Assembly (NCBI GenBank): GCA_038120095.1
Contig: JAYOKZ010000003.1
Coordinates: 62,001-126,000 of the forward strand
Length of the DNA: 64,000 bases
Direction: 5' to 3'
DNA from: UBA2589 sp038120095
GTDB taxonomy: Bacteria > Gemmatimonadota > Gemmatimonadetes > Longimicrobiales > Gaopeijiaceae
The notes beneath the pieces are model-generated. The model searched no databases and was not told the origin of the DNA. It saw only the letters and a list, made by a program, of their open reading frames with translations. Shown here one piece after another: positions 34,054-43,610 of the stretch; positions within the stretch are counted from its first letter, which is position 1; each line of letters begins with the position of its first letter. The translations under genes and the position numbers were made by a program.

Positions 34054-36888
34054 ATGAAGGTAAATCGAACGTCTCCAGCCTTATGGGTGCTGCTGGCACT
34101 CTCGACAGCAGGGTGCTCCGAGTCGGCTCCCCCCGGTGGACGTGAAGGCGTATCGATCGACTTCGAACGATATGAGTTGGCCAACGGCCTGGACGTCATC
34201 CTTCATGTCGACAGGTCGGACCCGATCGCGGCAGTGGCGATGACGTTCCACGTTGGTTCCGCCCGCGAGGTCGAAGGCAAGACGGGGTTCGCCCATCTGT
34301 TCGAGCACCTGTTCTTTCTCGACTCGGAGAACCTCGGGCCCGGGGGACTGGATCGCCTCATGACACGTGTGGGAAGCTCGACGAACGGGTCGACGAGCAA
34401 TGACCGCACCAACTATTTCGAAGTTGTCCCGATCGACGGGCTCGAGAAGACGCTTTGGGCGGAGGCCGACAAGCTCGGCTTTTTCATCAACACCGTGTCC
34501 GAGTCCGTGGTGGCCAAAGAGAAACAGGTGGTCAAGAACGAAAAGCGGCAGGGTGTCGACAACCAGCCGTACGGCCACAACAACTATGTGATCGACCGGG
34601 CCCTCTACCCCGACGGCCATCCGTATCAATGGCAGGTCATCGGTTCGCTCTCGGACCTCGAGGGAGCAGAACTTTCGGACGTACTCGACTTCCACGGCAA
34701 GTGGTATGGACCGAACAACGCAACCCTCGTCATTGCAGGGGATCTCGATGTAGACCAGACGAAGGCATGGGTCGAACGGTACTTCGCCGAGATTCCGGCG
34801 ACACCCATGCCGCAAAGCCCGCCACCTCCGGAGGTTCGGTTGAGCGAGACCGTGAACCTCTTCCACGAAGACAATTACGCACGGGTGCCGATGCTGACCA
34901 TGGCATGGCCGACGGTTCCCCTGTACCACACGGATCAGTACGCGCTCGACGTGCTGGCCCAGCTCCTTACCGACGGAAAATCGACCCCGTTCTACCGGGT
35001 GCTGGTCGAGGATGCTCAGGTCACACCCGCAGTATCGGCACGGCAGCGCAACGGGGAGCTGGCTGGCCGGTTGACGTTGACGGTCCGCGCGTTTGCCGGG
35101 ACGGACCTGGATGATGTCGCGGCTGCGGTCGATGATGCGTTCGACCGCTTCGAGGCGGAGGGGGTTCCGGAGCAGGAGCTCCAGCGGGTGAAGGCCGGGT
35201 TTGAGACGGACTTCTACGAAGGGCTTTCCTCGGTGTTGGGAAAAGCATTCCAGCTGGCACAGTACAGCATCTTTGCCGGCGACCCCGGCTTTGCCACGAC
35301 GGACCTCGATCGACTCCTCGCCGTCAGCGAGGTCGATGTGATGAGGGTGTATGAGCAGTATGTGAAGGGGCGTCCTCGCGTCGTCACGAGCTTCGTTCCG
35401 CGGGGTGAGGGAGGCCTGGCCCTCACTGGGTCGGCTCGGGCAGAGGTCGTGGAAGAGTCCATCATCATGGGGGCGGAGGCGGAAATCGGGAGCATCGTCA
35501 GGGGTGAAGAGCGTACGCCCTCGAGGATCGACCGGTCGGTCGAGCCGCCGTACGGGAACGCTCCTTCTCTCGCGGCACCTGAGGTATGGCAGACAGCCCT
35601 CGCCAGCGGTGTGGAGGTGTTCGGCATCGAGGACTGGGAGGTCCCGCTCGTGCAGTTCGAGCTTCGCGTGAAGGGCGGACAGCTCGTCGAGAGCCCCGGC
35701 CGGTCGGGTGTCGCGAACCTTCTGGCGGAGAGCATGCTCGCAGGAACCGCGAACCGCTCTCCCGAGGAGCTGGAGCAGACGATCGACATGCTGGGGGCGT
35801 CGATCAGTGTTTCCGCCAGTGGGGAATCGTTTTCCATCCGAGGGAGCGTGCTGTCACGCAACTACGCTGAAACCATGACCCTCCTCCAGGAGATTCTTCT
35901 GGAGCCTCGCTTCGACGGGGAGGAGTTCGAGCGCTCGAAGCAACGCGTGGCCAATACGCTCCGGCAGCGGGCAGCCAGTCCCAACGGGGTCGCGGGAGAC
36001 GTGTTTCAGAGCCTCCTCTACGGAGAGCATGTTCTGGCAGCGAACCGTCTCGGTTCGCTGGACACCATCGAACAGATCACGATGGAGGATCTGCGTGACT
36101 ACCACGCCTCGGCTCTGCGTCCGGGTGTCGCTGCCTTTCATGTGTCGGGTGCGGTCGCTCGGGCGGATGCCGTCGAGCCACTTGCAAGACTCGGCGACGA
36201 GTGGGCAGGAGAAGCCCCGCCCATGCCGGCGCCTCCCGAGTGGAGTGACGAACGAGCTGGGCTTTACTTCGTGGACATTCCGAACGCGAGTCAGTCCGTT
36301 CTTCGGGTCGGATACCTGGCATTGGCCGAGACGGATCGAGATTTCTGGCCGGCGAGCGTGATGAACTTCCGGCTCGGTGGTGGTGGCTTCGCTTCGGATC
36401 TGACGCAGGTGTTGAGGGAGCAGAGGGGGTACACCTATGGAATTCGTTCCGGGTTCACCGGGTCCGACATGCGCGGTCCGTTTGAAATCTCATCCTCCGT
36501 GCGCTCGAACGTGACGTACGAGGCGCTCGACCTCATGAAGAGCATCGTAGAGACCCACGGTGACGGATTTGACGAAGACGACCTCGAGGCGACGAGGAGT
36601 TTCCTGCTCAGAGCGAATGCACGGGCGTTTGAGACAGGGCAGGCGAAACTCGGGTTGCTTGGAGCCATGAGTGCCTATGGATTTTCGGCCGACTATGTGC
36701 TCGAGCGAGAAAATACGGTACGCGAGATGTCGATCGAACGAGTCCAGGAACTGGCCAGTCGCTACCTGGATCCACAGCGCATGGTCTGGCTCGTCGTAGG
36801 GGACGCGGAGACGCAGTTGCCGCGTCTCCGGGCCCTGGGGCTCGGAGAGCCTGTCCTGCTGGACAGGAACGGGAACCCCGATCGGTAA
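34054..36888 (+). CDS. M16 family zinc peptidase, two-domain lipoprotein
   Basis: 944 residues from ATG 34054. The signal peptide ends in a lipobox (WVLLALSTAGC), so it is probably an outer-membrane or periplasmic lipoprotein. The first M16 domain has the inverted zinc motif HLFEHLFF (HxxEH) near residue 84, with further family text NGSTSNDRTNYFEVVP and EKQVVKNEKRQGVDNQPYG (distal Glu). The second M16-like half (from about residue 510, GVEVFGIEDWEVPLVQFELRVKGG) lacks HxxEH. It keeps the C-terminal substrate-binding text GGGGFASDLTQVLREQRGYTYGIRSGF. Fusing an active and an inactive half in one chain is the pitrilysin-like layout. Substrates are peptides in the envelope or imported food peptides. 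Confidence 0.92.
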   Translation: MKVNRTSPALWVLLALSTAGCSESAPPGGREGVSIDFERYELANGLDVILHVDRSDPIAAVAMTFHVGSAREVEGKTGFAHLFEHLFFLDSENLGPGGLDRLMTRVGSSTNGSTSNDRTNYFEVVPIDGLEKTLWAEADKLGFFINTVSESVVAKEKQVVKNEKRQGVDNQPYGHNNYVIDRALYPDGHPYQWQVIGSLSDLEGAELSDVLDFHGKWYGPNNATLVIAGDLDVDQTKAWVERYFAEIPATPMPQSPPPPEVRLSETVNLFHEDNYARVPMLTMAWPTVPLYHTDQYALDVLAQLLTDGKSTPFYRVLVEDAQVTPAVSARQRNGELAGRLTLTVRAFAGTDLDDVAAAVDDAFDRFEAEGVPEQELQRVKAGFETDFYEGLSSVLGKAFQLAQYSIFAGDPGFATTDLDRLLAVSEVDVMRVYEQYVKGRPRVVTSFVPRGEGGLALTGSARAEVVEESIIMGAEAEIGSIVRGEERTPSRIDRSVEPPYGNAPSLAAPEVWQTALASGVEVFGIEDWEVPLVQFELRVKGGQLVESPGRSGVANLLAESMLAGTANRSPEELEQTIDMLGASISVSASGESFSIRGSVLSRNYAETMTLLQEILLEPRFDGEEFERSKQRVANTLRQRAASPNGVAGDVFQSLLYGEHVLAANRLGSLDTIEQITMEDLRDYHASALRPGVAAFHVSGAVARADAVEPLARLGDEWAGEAPPMPAPPEWSDERAGLYFVDIPNASQSVLRVGYLALAETDRDFWPASVMNFRLGGGGFASDLTQVLREQRGYTYGIRSGFTGSDMRGPFEISSSVRSNVTYEALDLMKSIVETHGDGFDEDDLEATRSFLLRANARAFETGQAKLGLLGAMSAYGFSADYVLERENTVREMSIERVQELASRYLDPQRMVWLVVGDAETQLPRLRALGLGEPVLLDRNGNPDR

Positions 36889-36914
36889 CAGCCCTCAGCG
36901 TCTCTGCCGGGGCG

Positions 36915-38795
36915 TCAGCGGTTGCGGTTCTCGTAGAGCCAGAGGCCACCCCGTACCGTCCCGAGGATCACGTCATCGTCCCCATCGGCATCGAGGTCGG
37001 CAAAGGCCGGAGCGGCGAACGACGTCTCATCGAGGTCGAGTCGTGCGGTTTCGACGAAGGACGGCGAGCGCTCGGATCCATCATTCCGGAAAAGGATGAC
37101 CCCCTCTCCCTCGGAGCCGACGTAGAGGTCGAGATCCCCGTCTCCGTCGGCGTCTCGTAGTACCGGCAGACTGCGGCGTCCCACGTCGAAGTCCCCGTAC
37201 TCGTCACTGACCAGCGTAAACTCGGCGCGCCGGGGTGTACCCGTGTTCTCGTAGAAGTTGATCGTACCAGAACTCTCTCCGACGAAGAGGTCGAGGTCCC
37301 CATCACCATCGACGTCTCCGAGTGTCGGGGTCGCGTTGCGGCCTCTCGAGAGCGCAATGGAGGTCGAGTCGACGAACGTCAGGGCGATCGAGCCGTCCGT
37401 GGCGTCGTTTCTGTACACGCGGAGCCGGTCGGACCATGTGCCGACGATCGCATCCAGGTCGCCGTCCCCATCGAGATCACCGAAGGCGGGAACGAGATGG
37501 TATCCGCCACCCACGTCGATGTCTCCGTCATAGCGAAAACGGGGCATACGTGGGGAGCCGTCGTTGATCAGCCTGTACAGTTTTCCGTTTTGAGTGTCGT
37601 CCTGCTCGATCTTGTTGCCCACAAGCAGGTCGAGATCCCCGTCACCATCGAGGTCGACGGGTACGGGGATCGTCTCCGCGCCAAAATCGATCGTCGACAG
37701 GAAACGCGACGTGCGGTGCTCGAAGTTCCCTGGCTCGGCCTGTTCGATGAAGTGCAGGTTGTCGGCCGTGGTCGTGTTGGGATTGTATGCGCCGCCGAGA
37801 ACGCCGAGGAGGAGATCTTCGTCGCCGTCGCCGTCCACGTCACCGACGGTAGGGGCATTGTAGCCGCTCGTCCGGATCGGCTCGTCGGTCGGGAAGGGAA
37901 GGGGCTCGCCTCGGAGGTTCGGCCGGTTCCGTGAGCCGGTGTTTTCGACGAACAGGATTCCGGGCTCGAAGTAGTCGCCCCAGAAGAGATCTTCGTCGCC
38001 ATCACCGTCGACGTCGCCCAGCGCCATCGTGTTCGCGCCATGGAGACTTCCCAGTTGCGCTACGATTTCGATGCCTTCGAATCGGTCGGTCACCAGGTCG
38101 AACAGCGGAACACCGTCCCCGTCCGTGCCCGTCTCTTCGTAACGGGTGACCGTCCCTTCCAGTCGGCCAATGAGGAGGTCCATTCGACCATCACCGTCGA
38201 TGTCGGTGGCGTTGGGAATGTTCTGACGGTCGGAGAAGATCGCCCGATTTTCCGTGTCGCGGATCGTGTCCGAAGCCTCGACGAAGCGTGCGGCCTGGCG
38301 GGTTCCGTCGTTTCGATAATAACGGACGTAGCTGAACGGCCGCTCTGCGAGCAGATCGTGATCACCGTCTCGATCGAGATCGACGAACCGGTACCATTCA
38401 CCGATTTCGAGGTCCTGGTAGCGGTCGGTGCGCCACTGGAAGGGTATCTCGGCACCGGGAACATGCTCGAAGAACATGACGCTTCCAGAACTCTCCTGGA
38501 GGAAGAGGTCCTGATCTCCGTCGGCATCAATGTCGATCAGCTGTGGTCGCGGGATGTTGAAGCCCCCGAGGAACGGCTGGAGAATGTGGCGTCCATCTTC
38601 GTCCACCACGGGGATCCCTGTGATGTGGCGCACGTACCCTTCCCCCGGGGACGCAGACCCGAAGGCGCCGGAAGCGCCCGAGGGAGTCGTCAGGACGGTA
38701 ACGCCCGAATCGGTCGAGGGAGTGCCGGACGCACACCCCGCCGCGAAGAGTGCGGCGGATACCGCCACCCACACGTGACGTCTGCAGCGAGGCAT
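36915..38795 (-). CDS. FG-GAP/VCBS-repeat lipoprotein (integrin-like beta-propeller)
   Basis: 626 residues with lipobox AALFAAGC (Cys near 21). At least eight calcium-loop repeats of the type DxDGDGDxD are visible (IDADGDQDLF, LDRDGDHDLL, IDGDGRMDLL, VDGDGDEDLF, VDGDGDEDLL, LDGDGDLDLL, LDGDGDLDAI, VDGDGDLDLF, ADGDGDLDLY, LDADGDDDVI), each preceding a beta-strand pattern ending in FxENTG or RNDG. These are FG-GAP/VCBS propeller blades binding Ca2+. It is expected at the cell surface, likely for binding or adhesion; no enzymatic domain is seen. It converges on the M16 peptidase gene 26 bp away and follows the YVTN gene 5 bp downstream of its stop, so the three minus-strand propeller genes form one block. 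Confidence 0.86.
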   Translation of the reverse strand: MPRCRRHVWVAVSAALFAAGCASGTPSTDSGVTVLTTPSGASGAFGSASPGEGYVRHITGIPVVDEDGRHILQPFLGGFNIPRPQLIDIDADGDQDLFLQESSGSVMFFEHVPGAEIPFQWRTDRYQDLEIGEWYRFVDLDRDGDHDLLAERPFSYVRYYRNDGTRQAARFVEASDTIRDTENRAIFSDRQNIPNATDIDGDGRMDLLIGRLEGTVTRYEETGTDGDGVPLFDLVTDRFEGIEIVAQLGSLHGANTMALGDVDGDGDEDLFWGDYFEPGILFVENTGSRNRPNLRGEPLPFPTDEPIRTSGYNAPTVGDVDGDGDEDLLLGVLGGAYNPNTTTADNLHFIEQAEPGNFEHRTSRFLSTIDFGAETIPVPVDLDGDGDLDLLVGNKIEQDDTQNGKLYRLINDGSPRMPRFRYDGDIDVGGGYHLVPAFGDLDGDGDLDAIVGTWSDRLRVYRNDATDGSIALTFVDSTSIALSRGRNATPTLGDVDGDGDLDLFVGESSGTINFYENTGTPRRAEFTLVSDEYGDFDVGRRSLPVLRDADGDGDLDLYVGSEGEGVILFRNDGSERSPSFVETARLDLDETSFAAPAFADLDADGDDDVILGTVRGGLWLYENRNR

Positions 38796-38800
38796 CGCGA

Positions 38801-39886
38801 TCAGGACCCGTGGCGTGGAGACCGGACCGCCATCCCCGCCGCGTACCGGCCCACTTCGATCACAGCCACGACGTCGTGCGTGTCGGCGTCGATGGCGACG
38901 ACGGTGCCAGGACGACCGTCACTGCCGTCCCGAGGATGGTACGAGCCGGCGACGTTGCGTCCGGACACGTATACGGTCGATCCATCGGGTGATACCGCTG
39001 AGCCATGCGGTTCGATCAGCCCGGGGTGCGTGATGACGTCGGTGACGACCCATTGCCGCGTGTCGACGACGGTCACCGTATTGGCCGTATGGTTCGGGAT
39101 CCAGAGGAAGGCACCGTCCGGTGTGAAGCTCGGATGCCACGGCTGCCCTCCGACATCGACGGAGTTCACGAGCTCAGGCTCGTCACCCGTCAGATCGAAA
39201 ACCAGGAGGTCACCGGTCATCTGTCCGCCCGCAACCATCCAGTGTCCGTCAGGGGAGATCGCGAACTGCACGAGCATATGGTTCATCCCGTCGAGTCCGA
39301 TCAGGTCGACCTCTTCGGCACCCAGTGGGGCGTACGCAACCGAGTTCTGACCGAGACTGGCCGAGAAGAAGCGATCGCGCTCCGTGTCGACGATCATGGC
39401 GTGCGGACGGGGGAAGAAGACGTCCACTTCGTCGATCGTCATCGTGGTGCGACTGATGACGCCGACCCGCTGAGGCGGGTTCACGGCCGCCATGGACCGC
39501 CCGACGTAGAGGAGGTCCGATTCGGGATCGAGACTGAGCATCCCCGGGGTCTCGAAGTCCGCCTCGCCGACCAGGCGGTTATTCCGATCGAACTTGAGGA
39601 CCTTCCCGGCGGCGATGAGCGAGACGTACCAGTGAGACCCATCCGGCTCGACGGCCGTGTGGTGGGCTTTCGCCGTTTCGGAGTATCCGAACTCCTTGAG
39701 GTCCACCGTCGCCACGAGCTCGTTCGTGCCCATGTCGATGATCGCCACGGTTACGTCTTCCTGGCTGGCGACGTACAGGAGTTCCTGCGCCTCCGCCGCA
39801 CTGACGGAGGCGAGTGCCCCCGCCAGTGCGATCAGGGCGATGAGTCGATGCGGCAGGAGCCGCCGGACGTGCCGCGAGATGTCCAT
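38801..39886 (-). CDS. YVTN-type beta-propeller, exported
   Basis: 361 residues from ATG 39886 (MDISRHVRR); the upstream in-frame start at 39928 lies inside the neighbouring gene. Signal peptide LIALIALAGALASVSAAEAQ. The rest consists of YVTN-like repeats: LLYVASQEDVTVAIIDMGTNELVATV, AFLWIPNHTANTVTVVDTRQWVVTDV, STVYVSGRNVAGSY, RPGTVVAIDADTHDVVAVI. This is a periplasmic or surface seven-bladed propeller with no active-site residues I can name. It starts 7 bp after the stop of the upstream choice-of-anchor-B gene, pointing to co-transcription and perhaps a shared complex. Confidence 0.82.
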   Translation of the reverse strand: MDISRHVRRLLPHRLIALIALAGALASVSAAEAQELLYVASQEDVTVAIIDMGTNELVATVDLKEFGYSETAKAHHTAVEPDGSHWYVSLIAAGKVLKFDRNNRLVGEADFETPGMLSLDPESDLLYVGRSMAAVNPPQRVGVISRTTMTIDEVDVFFPRPHAMIVDTERDRFFSASLGQNSVAYAPLGAEEVDLIGLDGMNHMLVQFAISPDGHWMVAGGQMTGDLLVFDLTGDEPELVNSVDVGGQPWHPSFTPDGAFLWIPNHTANTVTVVDTRQWVVTDVITHPGLIEPHGSAVSPDGSTVYVSGRNVAGSYHPRDGSDGRPGTVVAIDADTHDVVAVIEVGRYAAGMAVRSPRHGS

Positions 39887-39893
39887 CTGCCCC

Positions 39894-42263
39894 CTACTGC
39901 GAGATGGTCCGAGGACGATAGCGAACAATGAACAGCCCTTCCGAGCCGCTTGTCACGGCCACGATACCGCTCTGGAAGTATGGGTAGTTGGACCACGACC
40001 CATCCATCTGAGCGTCGTCACCGCCGTACGGGACCGTGTCGAAGGAGCCGACAGGGACCGGATTCTCCGGGTCGGAGACATCGAGCACCCGGAGACCGCT
40101 CTTGTAGTTCGACTGGTACATCGTGTTGCCCACGATGTAGAGGTTGTGGTCAGTGGCTTTCGTCTCGGCCATGAATTCCCGGGCGAGAATCGGATCGTCG
40201 AGATCCTCCAGATCCCAGATCAGAGTTCGCGTCGTTGCTACGTTCCCTCCGGTTTCATCGAGTTCATCACCCATGTAGAAGTACCGATGGTCCGACGAGA
40301 GCCATCCCTGATGCGAATAGGCAACATTCGGATAGGTGGCCATGGAGACTGCAACGGGCGCGTCCTTGTCGGTCACATCTGCGATCGAGAGCGCAGTCTC
40401 GTTCGCGCCGAGGCAGATTTCACGCCCTGCATAGTCTTCATCGGGCCCATGGTACAGCACGCACTGCGCATCGTGGGAGTAGCCGGTCCGGTCACGACCG
40501 GTCGTCATATCCTGGAAGCAGCCCGCGAACGTCGGGTTCAGCGGATCCTGAATGTTGATCATGTGCAGACCACCGCCGCAGGTTTCACCGCCGCCGCTGC
40601 TGCCCACCGAGTACGCGAAGCCCGTGTCCTCGTTGATCACGATGTTGTGCGCGCTGTGAATCCGATCGTAATTGGCGTCCTCCGTGAAGGTCACCGGCTC
40701 CGTCCCGTCGAGCCCGCGGAGACGCGTCAGGTCGAAGACCTGCATGCCGTGCTGACCCGCGTTGTCCGCCACGACGAACATGTGGTTCCGATAGACCTTC
40801 ATGTCGCGCCAGATCGTCACGTTCGAACCTTCTGACATCGGGAGACGGCCCAGATAGACCGGTGCTCCCGGGTTGGTCACGTCGACGAAGGCCGTCTGGT
40901 TCGTCATTCCGACGAGGACGATCTCGCGCCCCGTCTCGGAGTCGGTCCATCCCCAGACGTCATTGGTGTTGATCCCCCGCTCAGCCTCCATGTCCCCCAG
41001 AGGGATGAAGGAGAGGAGGTCGACCTGCTCGCAGTCGAACATGTCGGCTCGGCCGTCCTCGGAGCACCGTACCTCCTCGCCTGCGATCGGGTCGATGCCG
41101 AGCATCGTCCCCCTGAGCGTGCCGGCCGTCTCCCAACCATCGTCAGTCCGGTTGAGCACATAGGCCGCACCCGTGCCGTTGTCCGCTCTGGCCGCCGCGC
41201 CGACCGCAAAGCCGAACCCCACTGCGACCTCGGACGAGAAGAACTCGCGGGCATCGACCCCATTTCCTGCCTGGGTGCTCTGGGTCCACTCGGCTCCCTC
41301 GCCATGATACGTATAGGTGAAGAGTCGGCCCTGCCCGTTGCCGGCCGAGGCGGCCCCGATCAAGGCCGTTTCGCCGTCGAACGAGATGCTCCCGCCGAAG
41401 CCGGTTTGAGCAGAGGCCTCGAACGGGATCAGCATGGTGCTCAGCTCCCATCCGTTCCCGTCGAATTGATAGGCGACGACGGATCCGATTCCGACGATGT
41501 TGCCCGGTGAGCCAACGAGCGCCACGTCATCGGAAATTGCGATGTCGGCCCCGAAGTTGGCCTGGGCGTTCACGAGTGGTGCCTGAAGTGTGCCGCCGTC
41601 GACCCAGGAATCGGTATCGGCGTCATACCGGAACTGATAGACGGCACCCTGCCCGTCATCTGCTGCCGGGGCGGAGACGAGGAGGTGTTCGCCCGAGAGG
41701 GCGAGTTTCGCACCGAAGCGGGATTCCGGCATGAGCTGTCCGGGCGCCAGCTTCGAATGCTGGACCCAGTTGTCGCCGTCACGCCGGAAGGTGTAGACGG
41801 CCCCACGCCCGCTGTTCTGGGCGATCGTTCCGACTGCTACCCAGTCTCCATCGATGTCGAGGCCGCTCCCCAGACTGTCCGCGGGGCTGCGGTCATCCGT
41901 GACGATGCGTCCGGTTTCCTGCCAGGTTCCGCCATCGTTCTCGAACAGGTAGACCGCGCCCGTTCCGCCATCGACGCGGGTGGCGGATACGAGCAGGAGG
42001 TCATCCTGAGCCGCAAGGCTGATCCCGAATCGATTCGCAGCCGATGCATCGGACGGCTCGAGCATCTGACTCTGCACCCAGTCTCCATTCCCATCGCGTT
42101 CGAAGACGTAGGAGACGCCAGACCGCATCTCGTACACGGGTTCGCCGACGATGATCTGGTCACCACTGACGACCATGGCATTGCCGAAGGATTGGGCGCT
42201 TGAGGGGGTAGCCCACCCAACTGCCGCTGCAGCAGCTGCGAGCATCATGCATATCCGCTTCAT
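39894..42263 (-). CDS. Choice-of-anchor-B family beta-propeller, exported
   Basis: 789 residues. Signal peptide MKRICMMLAAAAAAVGWATPSSAQ. The N-terminal half (about residues 25-370) has integrin-alpha-like FG-GAP repeats of the form ALVGSPG, LLVSAPAADDGQGAVYQF, ALIGAASAGNGQG. The C-terminal half is the choice-of-anchor-B domain, a regular propeller with NDVWGWTDSETGREIVLVGMTNQTAFVDVTNPGAPVYLGRLP, HNIVINEDTGFAYSVGSSGGG and YNSGLRVLDVSDPENPVPVG-like blades. It is expected on the cell surface or secreted. Several Cys (EVRCSEDGRADMFDCEQVD; ETCGGGLH; FAGCFQD) suggest disulfides. It heads the three-gene propeller block. Confidence 0.84.
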   Translation of the reverse strand: MKRICMMLAAAAAAVGWATPSSAQSFGNAMVVSGDQIIVGEPVYEMRSGVSYVFERDGNGDWVQSQMLEPSDASAANRFGISLAAQDDLLLVSATRVDGGTGAVYLFENDGGTWQETGRIVTDDRSPADSLGSGLDIDGDWVAVGTIAQNSGRGAVYTFRRDGDNWVQHSKLAPGQLMPESRFGAKLALSGEHLLVSAPAADDGQGAVYQFRYDADTDSWVDGGTLQAPLVNAQANFGADIAISDDVALVGSPGNIVGIGSVVAYQFDGNGWELSTMLIPFEASAQTGFGGSISFDGETALIGAASAGNGQGRLFTYTYHGEGAEWTQSTQAGNGVDAREFFSSEVAVGFGFAVGAAARADNGTGAAYVLNRTDDGWETAGTLRGTMLGIDPIAGEEVRCSEDGRADMFDCEQVDLLSFIPLGDMEAERGINTNDVWGWTDSETGREIVLVGMTNQTAFVDVTNPGAPVYLGRLPMSEGSNVTIWRDMKVYRNHMFVVADNAGQHGMQVFDLTRLRGLDGTEPVTFTEDANYDRIHSAHNIVINEDTGFAYSVGSSGGGETCGGGLHMINIQDPLNPTFAGCFQDMTTGRDRTGYSHDAQCVLYHGPDEDYAGREICLGANETALSIADVTDKDAPVAVSMATYPNVAYSHQGWLSSDHRYFYMGDELDETGGNVATTRTLIWDLEDLDDPILAREFMAETKATDHNLYIVGNTMYQSNYKSGLRVLDVSDPENPVPVGSFDTVPYGGDDAQMDGSWSNYPYFQSGIVAVTSGSEGLFIVRYRPRTISQ

Positions 42264-42288
42264 ACCAGCCTCTGTTCACAAGGTCGGG

Positions 42289-42308
42289 CAGGGGCGGCGC
42301 GCCCCTGT
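42289..42308. repeat. Inverted repeat upstream of the propeller block
   Basis: 8-bp perfect inverted repeat CAGGGGCG/CGCCCCTG with a 3-nt centre, 26 bp before the start codon of the choice-of-anchor-B gene, inside the 189-bp space between it and the zinc-ribbon gene. It could be an operator, a 5'-UTR hairpin or the end signal of nothing in particular. The rest of this space shows no clear promoter. Confidence 0.4.
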
Positions 42309-42452
42309 CCGCAAAGGATTTTCCATCATGTCCGGCCGGAAGCATGCCCGGCCTGCGCGGCAGGGACAAGTCACGAGCCGAGACGGCATGTCGGTCTTAC
42401 AGGCGAAGTCCTCGACTGTTTCCCGGTGCGACGCCTCTGAGGAGCCTCTCCT

Positions 42453-43541
42453 TCAGCGTTCGAACACGGTCCAGAGTCCAAGCGCCAGGGCCGCCGCTGC
42501 GATGACCGAGAGCGTGATCTTGACCCAGCTCCAGGGCCTCTGTCCCTGAACCTCTCCGGACCGGGCGTTCACCAGAAAGCGGAAGACCCGTTCTCGATAT
42601 CGATACGAGCAGATCCACATCGGAAGGAGGACATGCTTGAACGTGATGTCACGGTGACGCGTATTGAGAGAGAGGATACGCTGGTGATCCCCGCCGATGT
42701 CATGGCGCACGTCGCCACGAATGACGTCGTCCATCCGCTCCGTCGCCCGATTCCATCCTGCCTTCACGTCGATCTGGTAGCGCTCGGCGGTGAACCCCGA
42801 AAGGTACTCATCGGCGTACGCGACGAGGTTGGTGAGATCCCACGGCTCCAGCTCCTCTGCCAGGTCGCGCGGGAGTGAAGTCGAACCGACGACGAGCATG
42901 TCGTCGAATGCCCTCGCCACGCGGCCGGAGGCAGCAGACCAACGGATCTCGGTGTCCTGGTAGGTCTCCGTCACGGTTCGGCCGTCGCGCGTGACGGTAC
43001 GCGTTCGCGTCACCGTGTAGTTGTCACCGCGCTGTCCCGTGTAGGTGCTGACCGTGTCCGCATCATACGTCCAGTAGGGCGCGTAAAGTCCCTGAAGCCG
43101 GCCATCGAGTCGCGCCATTCTCTTCAGGGCATCAGGCGCGAACCAGAGCCCCTTGATCCACTCCCGGAACAACTCCGTGGCATGATTCCGGTCGATCTTG
43201 AATGGGAGCAGTGCCGCCGGCTTGATCAACCTCGTCGATGTCGCCCGAGCCACGATGCTCGAGCCGCAATAGGGACACGGGAACGCCTCCTGAGAGGGCG
43301 AAGGCTCGACCAGCGCCGCGCATGACCCACACTGGACGGATGCTACGTCCTCGGTCGAGGCGTCTTCGCCGAGATGCTCTGCCATGGTTGCCAGCAGATC
43401 TTGCTCGTCGATGCCATCGGAGGAGGACGCGATCGGGGTCTGGGTGCCGCAGTACGGGCACTCGAGTGCGTCGGCGCCGGGTGCGAACTCAACGCGCGCT
43501 CCGCATTCCTTGCACGGAAACTGCCTTGCTTCAGCGGCCAT
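42453..43541 (-). CDS. Double zinc-ribbon membrane protein (TFIIB-type ribbon, SPFH-associated)
   Basis: 362 residues from ATG 43541 (MAAEARQFPC). Two four-Cys zinc ribbons stand at the N-terminus: FPCKECGARV...LECPYCGTQ (residues 9-34) and VQCGSCAALV...FPCPYCGSS (near 68-95). A central domain (LLPFKIDRNHATELFREWIKGLWFAP; LYAPYWTYDADT) precedes one C-terminal membrane helix (ITLSVIAAAALALGLWTVF). Proteins of this type are often encoded beside SPFH-domain proteins, as here. The likely role is assembly or regulation at the membrane, but no mechanism is known to me. It lies 69 bp downstream of the SPFH gene. Confidence 0.75.
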   Translation of the reverse strand: MAAEARQFPCKECGARVEFAPGADALECPYCGTQTPIASSSDGIDEQDLLATMAEHLGEDASTEDVASVQCGSCAALVEPSPSQEAFPCPYCGSSIVARATSTRLIKPAALLPFKIDRNHATELFREWIKGLWFAPDALKRMARLDGRLQGLYAPYWTYDADTVSTYTGQRGDNYTVTRTRTVTRDGRTVTETYQDTEIRWSAASGRVARAFDDMLVVGSTSLPRDLAEELEPWDLTNLVAYADEYLSGFTAERYQIDVKAGWNRATERMDDVIRGDVRHDIGGDHQRILSLNTRHRDITFKHVLLPMWICSYRYRERVFRFLVNARSGEVQGQRPWSWVKITLSVIAAAALALGLWTVFER

Positions 43542-43610
43542 GCCGGGTTCCACAGGTTCGGGCGACCTGGATCGACGGCGTCACGGATCAGGTCCGACTC
43601 GACGTGGCGA

